DNA of 10,379 nucleotides from CAIKZZ01 sp036742455 (GCA_036742455.1 DAINQU010000044.1:1-10379); one strand, 5' to 3'. Counted from the stretch's first letter, positions 1-6,939 are shown. Made by a program: numbers and translations. Notes: generated by a model not told the origin, from the sequence alone.

Positions 1-71
1 CCGGCGGAGGGAATCGAACCCCCGACCTTCTGATTACAAATCAGTTGCTCTACCATCTGAGCTACGCCGGC
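1..71 (-). tRNA. tRNA-Thr(UGU), 3' end cut by window edge
   Basis: On the minus strand the sequence folds as a tRNA. It has acceptor GCCGGCG, D-arm GCTC/GAGC, anticodon loop TTTGTAA (anticodon UGU, reading ACA) and T-loop TTCGATT. The last acceptor base, the discriminator and any encoded CCA lie left of position 1. The outermost anticodon-stem pair (27-43) is an A-A mismatch. In E. coli and many gammaproteobacteria tRNA-Thr(UGU) follows birA and pantothenate kinase and leads a tRNA-Tyr, tRNA-Gly, tRNA-Thr, tufB transcript, and the birA/coaX cluster nearby fits that. A possible -10 (TAAACT, plus-strand 83-88) followed by a GC-rich stretch lies just upstream, but I see no convincing -35. Confidence 0.95.
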
Positions 72-109
72 CTAAGCGCACTAGTTTACCGGGAGTCCGC
101 GCTCAGTTG

Positions 110-985
110 TTATTCTGCGTTGTCGAATTTGTGGTGTGCGCCGCGGCGCAAGCGCTTAAAACGAGGGGTTTTCTTCCGATACATCCGCTGCGCCGCACGG
201 GTGGATGCCGATAGCGCCGCGTTAAGCCTGGATCGGACGTTCGTCCGCAACGATCGCAGACGCGCCGAGGACACGGGCCATGCGTCGATGCGGCGCCGGA
301 GACTCAGCAGATCCCGGTATTCGCCCAGTTGTACGCCTAAGGCTTTTGCACGATGTCGCAGGCGTTCGTCGCGCTTTGACAGCCACGGTTCCGCAAAATC
401 CAACGCATAACGGAGCTGTTGCGTGCGCTGGCGGCACCGATGTAAGCCCATCTCTGTCGGCTGCGAAGTCGCCCGCCTGCAACAGGTAGCGGCACGGCGA
501 TAAAGGCGCCGCAATCCCACACGCAGTAACCGTCGGCTGATGGGTAGACGCGCCGTACTTAGCTTTTTTTGGACGGCTGTGAGGCTGTCGGCCATAGCCA
601 CGAAGTTCTCCTCTGCGACAGCGGCTTGCCACTCGTGACGCCATTGCGCCACTGCAGATTGCGCCCAAGTTCCTCGTGGACGTTCATGTCGCATGACACG
701 CGCAAATTCGGCCATGTTGACGGTCACATCGCGCATCGCCCCCAGTCGGCGACGGACGGTCCGTATCGATTGTCTCGCCTCCTGATAGTCCGAGATCGGG
801 AGCGCAGGACGCAGCAGGCGGAGTAACGCCTCCGCGGACTTGAGATGGGTCCTTACCCGATGCACCTTCTCCGCCGACATCGGCGGGCGCACGACCAAGC
901 GGCGGGCGACGGCCAGACGGCGTAGGCATTCGGCCTGCAGCGCGTCGTCAGAGAGGGAGCGGGCCGATGCCATCATGGCGACCAT
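110..985 (-). CDS. CHAD-domain protein (predicted polyphosphate-associated)
   Basis: This 291-residue, strongly arginine-rich, mostly helical protein has no signal peptide or membrane segment and should be cytosolic. Two halves resemble the repeated CHAD (conserved histidine alpha-helical domain) unit. The first has VHRVRTHLKS (41-50) followed by LGAMRDVTV (81-89). The second has LHRCRQRTQQLRYAL (181-195) followed by LGVQLGEYRDLLSL (216-229). The HxxRxxxxxxR helix and the LG..RD or GE.RD turn are family hallmarks. CHAD domains are known to bind inorganic polyphosphate through basic surfaces, and the high Arg/His content fits. No CYTH triphosphatase domain is fused. The ATG at 985 is used here; ATG codons at 976 and 973 are equally possible, and 976 has GGA about 9 nt upstream. 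The gene ends 38 nt before tRNA-Thr on the same strand and is divergent from the permease gene. No enzymatic role is claimed. Confidence 0.8.
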   Translation of the reverse strand: MVAMMASARSLSDDALQAECLRRLAVARRLVVRPPMSAEKVHRVRTHLKSAEALLRLLRPALPISDYQEARQSIRTVRRRLGAMRDVTVNMAEFARVMRHERPRGTWAQSAVAQWRHEWQAAVAEENFVAMADSLTAVQKKLSTARLPISRRLLRVGLRRLYRRAATCCRRATSQPTEMGLHRCRQRTQQLRYALDFAEPWLSKRDERLRHRAKALGVQLGEYRDLLSLRRRIDAWPVSSARLRSLRTNVRSRLNAALSASTRAAQRMYRKKTPRFKRLRRGAHHKFDNAE

Positions 986-1284
986 TCCAGAGGATGTTCG
1001 GTTCCAGAGTAACCACCCGTCGACGACAATGCGTCAGGGTTATCTGTTACGGCCTTTGCGCAGGATACGTTCGGTTAGTCGTAAGGACGCACCTGCCGCT
1101 GCGTGGTGGCGGCTCATCCTCCGATGTCTTCGACTACGCCGGGCTCATCGCGGCCCAGCGCATATTTTCCCGCTGGAACTCCCGAAAACATCGGCCGCGC
1201 GTCTGGCGATTCGATGGGATTCGCCATTAGACTGCGCACTGCCGACAGGCACCCCGCCCAGCTCACCCGGGAACCTAGACACTG
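986..1284. other. Divergent intergenic region, CHAD gene / permease gene
   Basis: This stretch of about 300 bp separates two divergent genes and must hold the start of both transcripts unless they are driven from elsewhere. I see no clear -35/-10 pair on either strand. The only notable structure is an inverted repeat, TGGCGA at 1204-1209 and TCGCCA at 1221-1226, with an 11-nt loop, about 60 nt before the permease ATG. It could be an operator or chance. Open frames crossing the region have no recognisable protein character. Confidence 0.5.
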
Positions 1285-2658
1285 ATGGACCAGCCGAATC
1301 TCGAACTGCAGCGCGGCGCCCTCGGCGTCAGTGAATCGATCGTCATGGGCGTCGCGGGCACGGCCCCCGCGTTTAGTTTGGCGGCGACGACCGCGTCGCT
1401 GATTGCGGCAGTGGGCATGCTGTCGGCGGGCACCCTGATCTATTGTGGCCTCATCATGTTCGGCGTCACGTTTGCGTTCATGCACCTCAATCGGGTGATC
1501 GCCAATGCCGGCGCCTCGTACAGCTGGGTCGGACACGTCTTCGGCCCCACGGCTGGCTTTTTAGCGGGCTGGTCGCTGTTAGTGGCTTCCGCGGTGTTCA
1601 TGGTGTCGGGGACGACGCCGGCCGCGACCGCAACGTTGTTGCTGATCAGCCCCGAACATGCCAATGACACGACCGCCATCGCGTGGGTCGCCGCCGCGTG
1701 GTTGGCGATCGTCGGTGCCGTGGTGGTGAAGGGGATTAAGCCCACCAGTTATCTGCAAATCGTCATGACCGTCATCGAAGTCGGTGTGCTGGTCGTGCTG
1801 ATCGTCGCCGCGCTGGTTCAATACCGAGAGCACCCCGTACACCCCGTCGCATGGCATTGGTTTTCGTTAGCGGAATTCACCCCCACCCTTTTTGCGACAG
1901 GCGCACTCACCGCGCTGTTTTTCTTTTGGGGCTGGGATGTGACATTGAATCTCACGGAGGAGACGGAAAACGCGAACGAGGCCCCCGGACGCAGCGCGGT
2001 GGCTGCGATGGTGATCGTGGCACTGCTGTTCGTGTTCTTTGTGATCGCCTGCCAGTACGTGTTGACGGATGACGAGATCAATCAATCCAGCACGAACATC
2101 ATGTTTACGCTGGCGGAGAAACTGCTGCCGCGGCCTTGGAGTTATCTGGCCATTGTCGCGGTGATGGTCAGCACCGTTGGAACGCTCGAAACCCAGATCC
2201 TGCAATTCAGTCGTACGATGTTCGCAAAAGGGCGGGATGGCGCATTGCACCCCCGCTACGCGACATTACATCCCACCTGGCAAACGCCGTGGGTGGCGAC
2301 AGCGGTCGTCGCCGGAATCGGCTTCGTCCTGATCTTCTTGTCATCGTTGCTGCCGACGGTCAGCGATCTGATCCGCACTTCGGTGAATGCGATTGGCTTT
2401 CAGGTCTGCTGTTACTACAGTTTGTCCGGTTTCGCCTGCGCATGGCATTTCCGTCGACACGCACTGCGGTCGATCCACGACTGTGTGATGCTTTTTCTCT
2501 GGCCACTCCTCTCGGCGGCCTTCCTCGTGTTCGTGGGGATATACAGCATCCCCACCTTCGACGTCCTAACAGACGTCATCGGCATCGGCGGGATCGCCGT
2601 TGGCATCATTCCGTTCTTGCTGAACCTGCGCCGCAAAGCACAGCTCGCGCGCGCCTGA
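1285..2658 (+). CDS. APC-superfamily amino acid/polyamine permease, substrate unknown
   Basis: This 457-residue inner-membrane protein has about 12 hydrophobic segments, the usual size for the APC superfamily. Family features are visible in order. A glycine/alanine-rich first helix has GVAGTAPAFSLAA (22-34). Helix 3 opens with NAGASYSWVGHVFGP (74-88) followed by GFLAGW (91-96). The helix-6 region has FFFWGWDVTLNLTEE (212-226), matching the usual G-F/W-D...N..EE signature. The cytoplasmic segment has SRTMFAKGRDGALHP (309-323), matching the R..ya.aRDG..P pattern, followed by TPW (334-336). Such proteins import or exchange amino acids or amines with a cation or antiport partner; the substrate cannot be read here. 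The ATG at 1285 gives a short 14-residue cytoplasmic lead. The ribosome site is weak (GGGA about 13 nt upstream). The gene runs against its neighbours and converges on the SPOR gene with a 77-nt gap. Confidence 0.85.
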   Translation: MDQPNLELQRGALGVSESIVMGVAGTAPAFSLAATTASLIAAVGMLSAGTLIYCGLIMFGVTFAFMHLNRVIANAGASYSWVGHVFGPTAGFLAGWSLLVASAVFMVSGTTPAATATLLLISPEHANDTTAIAWVAAAWLAIVGAVVVKGIKPTSYLQIVMTVIEVGVLVVLIVAALVQYREHPVHPVAWHWFSLAEFTPTLFATGALTALFFFWGWDVTLNLTEETENANEAPGRSAVAAMVIVALLFVFFVIACQYVLTDDEINQSSTNIMFTLAEKLLPRPWSYLAIVAVMVSTVGTLETQILQFSRTMFAKGRDGALHPRYATLHPTWQTPWVATAVVAGIGFVLIFLSSLLPTVSDLIRTSVNAIGFQVCCYYSLSGFACAWHFRRHALRSIHDCVMLFLWPLLSAAFLVFVGIYSIPTFDVLTDVIGIGGIAVGIIPFLLNLRRKAQLARA

Positions 2659-2671
2659 CTCCGCCCGGAGT
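2658..2671. other. Short inverted repeat between convergent genes
   Basis: ACTCCG and CGGAGT are separated by CC at the permease stop codon. The repeat lies in the 77-nt gap between two convergent genes, where a bidirectional terminator would be expected. There is no T-run on either side, so an intrinsic terminator is not supported. It may help block transcript ends or be chance. Confidence 0.25.
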
Positions 2672-2735
2672 ACCCTTGCGGCGCCGGATCGGGTCCCTCC
2701 TCCAGTCCGGTGAGGCGAGCAGCCGTCTGGGTCGC

Positions 2736-3479
2736 TTAGACCACGGCACCTTTTGCATGTCCCACACCGAGCTTGGGTGCGGGTAATCCGGTCGACGGTC
2801 CCGCGGGGGGCACAGGCGTCTTTTTCGACGCATCAGGCGCAGCGCCCGTCGGTTGCTCCTCACCCGGCAACGACAATTCGCACGGCGCCAGCGTCACCGC
2901 AGCCGCGGCCGGTATCGCACGAACCAGTGCGTCGTGATCGGGACTGTTGACGGCGGTAAAGTTCAGCCACCACTGACTCGTATGGCGCTCCATTTCCGAG
3001 ATGTGCGCATCAATCCCTCGGCGTCGGACTTCCTGCAATCGACGGTCGGCATTGGCGCGGTCCGCAAATAGGCCCATGGCCACGATCACCTTCGTGTCAC
3101 CCGGCTCCGGGGGCAAGACCGCGATATCGCCGGCACCCGACGCGCGTAGACGCTGTGCCAATCGAGTTGCCAAATCCGCGCTCTCGGTATCCACCTGCAC
3201 GCGATACGCCGGCGGGGCGGGGAGACTGTCCTCCCGCTCGGAGACGGCTCCGAATCGGTCCCCCAACCAGGCGGTGACGGCCATCACCAACGGTCGATTG
3301 GCCATGGGGCCGAGACTTTGACACTGCGGGGTCGGCGCGGGCCGCTCCGCCGCCGTCAGAATGGTCGGCGGCAGCGGCGCAGTGCGCGCGATCGGGGCCG
3401 TCGGCGACGCATCGACAAAATGGCCGTAGAGATACACGGCACCGTTCGCGATCAGCAGCAGGATGACCAGTCGTTTCAT
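2736..3479 (-). CDS. Membrane-anchored SPOR-like protein
   Basis: This 247-residue protein has one N-terminal hydrophobic segment (about 4-19) after MKR, either an uncleaved anchor or a signal sequence, so most of the chain is probably periplasmic. A Pro/Ala/Thr-rich linker (about 24-55) follows. A central alpha/beta region (about 90-162) includes VIVAMGLFADRANADRRL (131-148) and ends in GIDAHI, which resembles the V.vG.F....A......L...G..a pattern of SPOR domains. SPOR domains bind denuded peptidoglycan glycan strands, often at the septum. The C-terminal tail (about 205-247) is proline-rich and probably disordered. The start ATG overlaps the preceding coaX-like stop as ATGA, so the gene is probably translated by coupling. 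A SPOR-like gene after birA-coaX is, as I recall it, a recurring arrangement in this group. The SPOR match is weak and only the second half of the domain is convincing. Confidence 0.65.
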   Translation of the reverse strand: MKRLVILLLIANGAVYLYGHFVDASPTAPIARTAPLPPTILTAAERPAPTPQCQSLGPMANRPLVMAVTAWLGDRFGAVSEREDSLPAPPAYRVQVDTESADLATRLAQRLRASGAGDIAVLPPEPGDTKVIVAMGLFADRANADRRLQEVRRRGIDAHISEMERHTSQWWLNFTAVNSPDHDALVRAIPAAAAVTLAPCELSLPGEEQPTGAAPDASKKTPVPPAGPSTGLPAPKLGVGHAKGAVV

Positions 3480-4195
3480 TGAATGTGACCGCTCGCAACC
3501 ACTGAGGCGAGCCCCTCCATGGCCAGATCTTCCAAGATCAATGCGTCCGGCTCAATCCACTGAACTGCGTCGTTCGCGAACCGCCCGGTCGCGACCACGG
3601 GCAACCGCGTGCGTTGCGCGAGTTCCGCCACGCAGGAGGCGATCGCAAGCCGAGCGCCTTCTTGAACGGCGCCTGCAGTGTTCACGCCAAACCCATTGTC
3701 GACGGCCGGCGGATCGAGCAGCGCGGCCGCGGCGATGCCGCTCGTTTGAGCATAGAGCGACTCTCGCATCGGACGTTCCCCGGGAAACGTCCACGCAGCG
3801 ATTCGCTGACCCCGGTTGTCGAGCCTGTCGACGGCAATCGTCGCGTCAGCCGTCAGAACGAGGGCCGGTGTCAGTTGGCGTTGGCGAGCGCCCACGAGCG
3901 CGAGGTAACGCGCCACCGGTAGCGCCGGGCGCTCGGTGCTGGGCACGCCGATGAACTGCGGCTCAATATGCCAGGCGCGACGAATCCATTCGGTCAGTCG
4001 GGGCCGGAAGGTGGCGGGCCCGCCGTTCGCCACGTAAACAGCGTGTGGCGTTGGCGCGAGCCGGGCGAGCGCGGACGCCCACGGCGGTTCTGCAGCCCCG
4101 GAGCCTCCGAACAGGGATTCCAGCGCGAGCGGACGGTCGGCCTCCAACTGCGCGTATTTGAAATGGGTTAAGCCAGTCTCGATCAGCAACCTCAT
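3476..4195 (-). CDS. coaX: Degenerate type III pantothenate kinase (CoaX/Baf-family) homologue, possibly non-catalytic
   Basis: This 239-residue protein is about normal length for CoaX, which phosphorylates pantothenate in the first step of CoA synthesis. Position and scaffold support the family: birA lies directly upstream with an ATGA overlap, and RYLALVGAR (96-104), PG (138-139), QTSGI (150-154), FGVNTAGAVQEGA (169-181) and VVATGRFA (200-207) match family blocks. The functional residues are changed. The N-terminal DxGNT is ETGLT (6-10). The GADR block carrying the catalytic aspartate is PVAR (93-96), with Ala95 at the aspartate position. The DxGTAxTxD block is TADATIAVD (115-123), and the GG before the PG is AA (133-134). 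K13 is kept. The frame is open and GTGAGG lies 8 nt before the ATG, so this is not an obvious pseudogene. It may be a regulator, a partner subunit, a very divergent kinase, or an enzyme in decay. Confidence 0.78.
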   Translation of the reverse strand: MRLLIETGLTHFKYAQLEADRPLALESLFGGSGAAEPPWASALARLAPTPHAVYVANGGPATFRPRLTEWIRRAWHIEPQFIGVPSTERPALPVARYLALVGARQRQLTPALVLTADATIAVDRLDNRGQRIAAWTFPGERPMRESLYAQTSGIAAAALLDPPAVDNGFGVNTAGAVQEGARLAIASCVAELAQRTRLPVVATGRFANDAVQWIEPDALILEDLAMEGLASVVASGHIQ

Positions 4196-5007
4196 GCAGC
4201 GGGCCTCACCGTGACCTCACCGGCGTTCAAGCGGATCACCGGATGATCGGCGCCCGTCTCGACGAGCAATAGGCCGTCGGCATCGATCCCTCGGGCGACA
4301 CCGACCAATCGTCTTTCGCCCTCGGACCATTCTATGGCGCGATTGCGAAGGTGATCCGCGGCGAGCCACTCATCCCAAAATGGCGTCAGGCCTTCGGTCG
4401 TGTACACCGGGAGCATCCGGCTGATCTCCCGTATGAGCGCCCGCGTCGTGGCCCCAAGACTCGGATCGGTCACGCCCGCATTCCGCAAATCGCGGACGGG
4501 CTGACCGCCCTGGGCCAAGACATCCACTCCGAGCCCCTCCGGGGCGACGACGTTCACGCCCACCCCAATCACCACGTAGGCGCCCAGCGCGCAGCTGCGC
4601 AGTTCATTCAAAATGCCGCCGAGTTTTCCGTTGCGTACCATCAGATCGTTCGGCCACTTCAACGTCACGTTCTGCGCACCGAGCGATATTAATCCGCGTC
4701 GTGCCGCCACCCCGACGGCCAGCGCGAGCGTCGGGAGGTCTCGGCGCAGTTCCGGAAGCGTCCAGCCGATCGACAGGTACACCCCACTCCCCGGCGCGCT
4801 CACCCACTGCCGGCCCCGTCGCCCCCGTCCAGCGGTCTGTTGCATCGCCGTACAAACCGAGAAGCGGCCATAAGGCGGTGGATCCGCCCGCAGCAGAGCG
4901 GCATTGGTGGAGTCGATCGATTCGACCACGGTCACGCTGTCCAGAGTGGGGAAGACATCCGGCGTGATGCTGTCGCGCAATTGATCCAACGAGAGCGCGG
5001 AACTCAT
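4192..5007 (-). CDS. birA: Biotin--[acetyl-CoA-carboxylase] ligase, class I (no DNA-binding domain)
   Basis: This 271-residue enzyme activates biotin with ATP to biotinyl-AMP and transfers it to the lysine of biotin carriers such as AccB, in the cytosol. The catalytic core shows ESIDSTN (29-35), the biotinyl-AMP loop GRGRRGRQW (60-68), SGVYLSIGW (74-82), KWPNDL (117-122, with the active-site lysine) and GKLGGILNEL (127-136), then VIGVGVNV (146-153). The small C-terminal beta domain (about 222-271) includes GVARGIDADGLL (236-247) and GEV. E. coli BirA is about 321 residues with an N-terminal winged helix. Here only about 28 residues precede the catalytic domain, so it cannot act as the classic BirA repressor. 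The ATG at 5007 overlaps the plsY stop as ATGA. In-frame ATGs further upstream lie inside plsY and add no domain. No good Shine-Dalgarno is visible, so coupling to plsY is likely. Confidence 0.93.
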   Translation of the reverse strand: MSSALSLDQLRDSITPDVFPTLDSVTVVESIDSTNAALLRADPPPYGRFSVCTAMQQTAGRGRRGRQWVSAPGSGVYLSIGWTLPELRRDLPTLALAVGVAARRGLISLGAQNVTLKWPNDLMVRNGKLGGILNELRSCALGAYVVIGVGVNVVAPEGLGVDVLAQGGQPVRDLRNAGVTDPSLGATTRALIREISRMLPVYTTEGLTPFWDEWLAADHLRNRAIEWSEGERRLVGVARGIDADGLLLVETGADHPVIRLNAGEVTVRPAA

Positions 5008-5657
5008 GATCGGCGTGAGCCGACGTAGGTCCACAACCAGAGGCGCGCAGCGCGCGGCTCGGTTCCAGACCACATGCGCCGGATATTGGCGCGGTGGGTG
5101 TACACAACAAACAAGGCCATCGCGCCCGCAAAGCTGAGCGCGATCGGTGTTCTGACAGCGCCGACCCAAAAAATTGCCGGCAGTGCAGCGATGGCACACA
5201 TCGTCGACAGCCCGACGTATCCGCTGAGCAGAACGGCGGATAACCACACGCCGATGACGGCGGGTACCGCGAATGGGGCGGCGCCGAGCAGCACTCCGAT
5301 CAGCGTCGCAGCACCTTTACCGCCGCGGAAATCCCACCAAACAGGGTAGACGTGCCCGAGCGTCGCGGCGGCAGCGCAGGCGTACATCACCGCATCCCGC
5401 GGCACCGTCGGATCATTCACAACGCCGGGGATCGACCAGAAAGGGACGGCTCCAGCGGCCAACCAGCCTTTGGACACATCGATCAGCACAACGCCGAGCG
5501 CAAAGCGTGGACCCTGCGTGCGCAGCGCATTCGTACCGCCGGCGTTTCCGCTACCGAGCGTCCGGATGTCGACGCCACACAGCCCGCCGAGCAGCAGCGC
5601 CCCCATGAGGGAACCGAGCCCGTAGGCACTGAGGGACTTAAGCGCAAGTTCCAACAT
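5004..5657 (-). CDS. plsY: Acyl-phosphate:glycerol-3-phosphate acyltransferase PlsY
   Basis: This inner-membrane enzyme moves a fatty acyl group from acyl-phosphate to the sn-1 position of glycerol-3-phosphate, the first acylation of phospholipid synthesis. The 217-residue polytopic protein shows the three family motifs: SGNAGGTN (36-43), DVSKG (60-64) with GHVYPVWWDFRGGKGAAT (101-118), and HRANIRRMWSGTE (188-200). Hydrophobic stretches between them fit about five to seven membrane segments. I prefer the ATG at 5657 because AAAGGGG lies 11 nt upstream. A GTG at 5669 would add four residues, but it begins inside that ribosome site. The gene starts 48 nt after hemH and overlaps birA by ATGA, and its C-terminus is slightly longer than usual (about 17 residues after GTE). 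Confidence 0.95.
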   Translation of the reverse strand: MLELALKSLSAYGLGSLMGALLLGGLCGVDIRTLGSGNAGGTNALRTQGPRFALGVVLIDVSKGWLAAGAVPFWSIPGVVNDPTVPRDAVMYACAAAATLGHVYPVWWDFRGGKGAATLIGVLLGAAPFAVPAVIGVWLSAVLLSGYVGLSTMCAIAALPAIFWVGAVRTPIALSFAGAMALFVVYTHRANIRRMWSGTEPRAARLWLWTYVGSRRS

Positions 5658-5705
5658 CGATACGGGCACCCCTTTCAGCGAAGTCTAGCACCTGCACCGC
5701 CCGAC

Positions 5706-6722
5706 TCAGCGGATGGGAACACCGCCCTGATCGGCTAAGACCGCAGCCAGTGCCGCGACGTGTGCTGGCGAATCGTTCAGTGCGGGCACCAGACTGAACT
5801 GCTCACCGCCGGCCGCGAGAAACTTCTCCTTAGAGACGGCCCCGATCTCCTCCAGCGTCTCCAGACAGTCGACAGCGAAGGACGGGGTGATGACCGTGAC
5901 CGCTTTGACGCCCTGTGCGGCCAGTTCCAGCAAACGATCATCCGTATACGGTTGAAGCCATTCGGTTGGACCGAACCGGGACTGGAAGCACTCGGAGTAC
6001 TCACCGGCTTGCAGCCCGAGCGCGGCCACTAAGAGCCGTGATGTCTCACCGGTTTGACGGCGGTAAGGGTCGCCGGCAGTGACATATTTCGCGGGAATAC
6101 CGTGATTTGAAATCACCAGGTGACTGCGCCCCTCACGCGCCCACACCGCGCGCACAGACTCTGCCAGTGCGCTGATATAAGCCGGATGGGCGTGGTAGTC
6201 ACTGATAAAGGTCACGCTCGGGACCCACCGCCACTTCATAAGGGCTTTCGCGACGGCATCAAAGACCGCTCCGGTCGTTGAGCCCGAATACTGCGGATAC
6301 ATCGGCAACACAACGATGCGCCGTACACCCGCCGCTTGCAGCTCGGCAATCGCCCCCCGAATCGACGGCTCCCCGTAGGTCATCGCAAGCGTCACTCGAA
6401 CAGCGGGTTGCGGGCTGTAATGCTGCGACAACGCATCGGTGAGCGCCTTCGAATGCACCCAGAGCGGGGATCCTGCCGAGGTCCAGATGGACCGATACAG
6501 TTTGGCCGTCTTACGCGGACGAAAGGTCAGGATGGGCCCATGCAAAATGGGGAGCCAGTACCAGGGACAGGCCTCGACCACGCGGAGGTCGCCCAGAAAT
6601 TGCGCGAGATACCGCCGAATGGGCCCGGGCTCCGGCGCTTCCGGCGTTCCCAAGTTAATGAGCAGTACGGCAGTGTCGCACTGCGACGGTCGATTGAGAT
6701 CAGTACCAAGGAACCAAGCCAT
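5706..6722 (-). CDS. hemH: Ferrochelatase
   Basis: This 338-residue protein inserts Fe(II) into protoporphyrin IX, the last step of protoheme synthesis, and normally acts at the cytoplasmic face of the membrane. Recognisable blocks are LLINLGTPEAP (20-30), RRYLAQFLGDLRVVE (36-50), GSPLWVHS (84-91), MTYGEPS (114-120), VVLPMYPQYSGSTTG (137-151), SNHGIPAKY (205-213) with the catalytic His207, QSRFGPTEWLQPYTD (247-261) and TPSFAVDCLETLEEIG (279-294) with the catalytic Glu288. The residue two before the histidine is Asn where Phe is common (SFHGIP). The ATG at 6722 has GGGG about 8 nt upstream. A longer frame to 6794 starts inside the rRNA terminator hairpin and is rejected. No clear promoter is visible in the 53 nt between terminator and start, so some read-through from the rrn operon is possible. 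Confidence 0.96.
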   Translation of the reverse strand: MAWFLGTDLNRPSQCDTAVLLINLGTPEAPEPGPIRRYLAQFLGDLRVVEACPWYWLPILHGPILTFRPRKTAKLYRSIWTSAGSPLWVHSKALTDALSQHYSPQPAVRVTLAMTYGEPSIRGAIAELQAAGVRRIVVLPMYPQYSGSTTGAVFDAVAKALMKWRWVPSVTFISDYHAHPAYISALAESVRAVWAREGRSHLVISNHGIPAKYVTAGDPYRRQTGETSRLLVAALGLQAGEYSECFQSRFGPTEWLQPYTDDRLLELAAQGVKAVTVITPSFAVDCLETLEEIGAVSKEKFLAAGGEQFSLVPALNDSPAHVAALAAVLADQGGVPIR

Positions 6723-6775
6723 AGTAGATACCCCAAAACGGATCGCGTGATAAAACGGGTCGACGTGGCCCAAAG

Positions 6776-6810
6776 AAAAAAGCCCCGTAGACATAGTCTA
6801 CGGGGCTTTT
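6776..6810 (-). terminator. Intrinsic terminator of the rrn operon
   Basis: A 12-bp GC-rich stem (AGCCCCGTAGAC / GTCTACGGGGCT), extended to 15 bp by A/T pairs, closes a 3-nt ATA loop. On the minus strand it is followed by TTTTTT. It lies 10 nt past the 5S rRNA end and before hemH. A shorter T-run on the plus strand means it could also stop antisense transcription. Confidence 0.93.
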
Positions 6811-6820
6811 CCTATTTGGA

Positions 6821-6939
6821 ACCCTGGCAACGACCTACTCTCACATGCCCGAAGGGCACACTACCATCGGCGCAGAACGTTTTCACTTCCGAGTTCGGAA
6901 TGGGATCGGGTGGTTCCCGTTCGCTATGGTCGCCAGGGA
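6821..6939 (-). rRNA. rrf: 5S rRNA
   Basis: The ends CCCTGGCGACC and GTTGCCAGGG form the terminal helix. The interior carries the universal CCGAACTCGGAAGTGAAA and GCGCCGATGGTAGTGTG blocks, and GAGAGTAGG comes near the 3' end. The length of about 119 nt is normal. Exact mature ends are uncertain by one or two bases. Confidence 0.96.

Noticed and set aside
72..109. Promoter for tRNA-Thr
   Set aside because: A TAAACT box and GC-rich stretch are suggestive, but no -35 at proper spacing is visible, so it is mentioned only in the tRNA entry.
1..109. tRNA-Thr as attachment site of an integrated element
   Set aside because: No integrase, no repeat of the tRNA 3' end inside the window, and the accessory genes lie upstream of the 5' side of the tRNA, not at its 3' end.
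45..410. 121-codon plus-strand frame over the CHAD gene and tRNA-Thr
   Set aside because: It overlaps a tRNA and is antisense to a recognisable CHAD protein; arginine-rich content is a by-product of GC-rich antisense.
840..1334. Plus-strand frames across the CHAD/permease intergenic region
   Set aside because: They overlap two recognised genes and show no domain, hydrophobic pattern or ribosome site; they look like GC-rich noise.
5008..5247. N-terminal extension of birA by 80 residues
   Set aside because: It lies wholly within plsY in another frame, has no winged-helix features, and the ATGA overlap with a normal catalytic start at 5007 explains the gene better.
6723..6794. 24-residue N-terminal extension of hemH
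   Set aside because: It would start inside the loop of the rRNA terminator hairpin; ferrochelatases normally start close to the LLINLGTP block, and 6722 has a better ribosome site.
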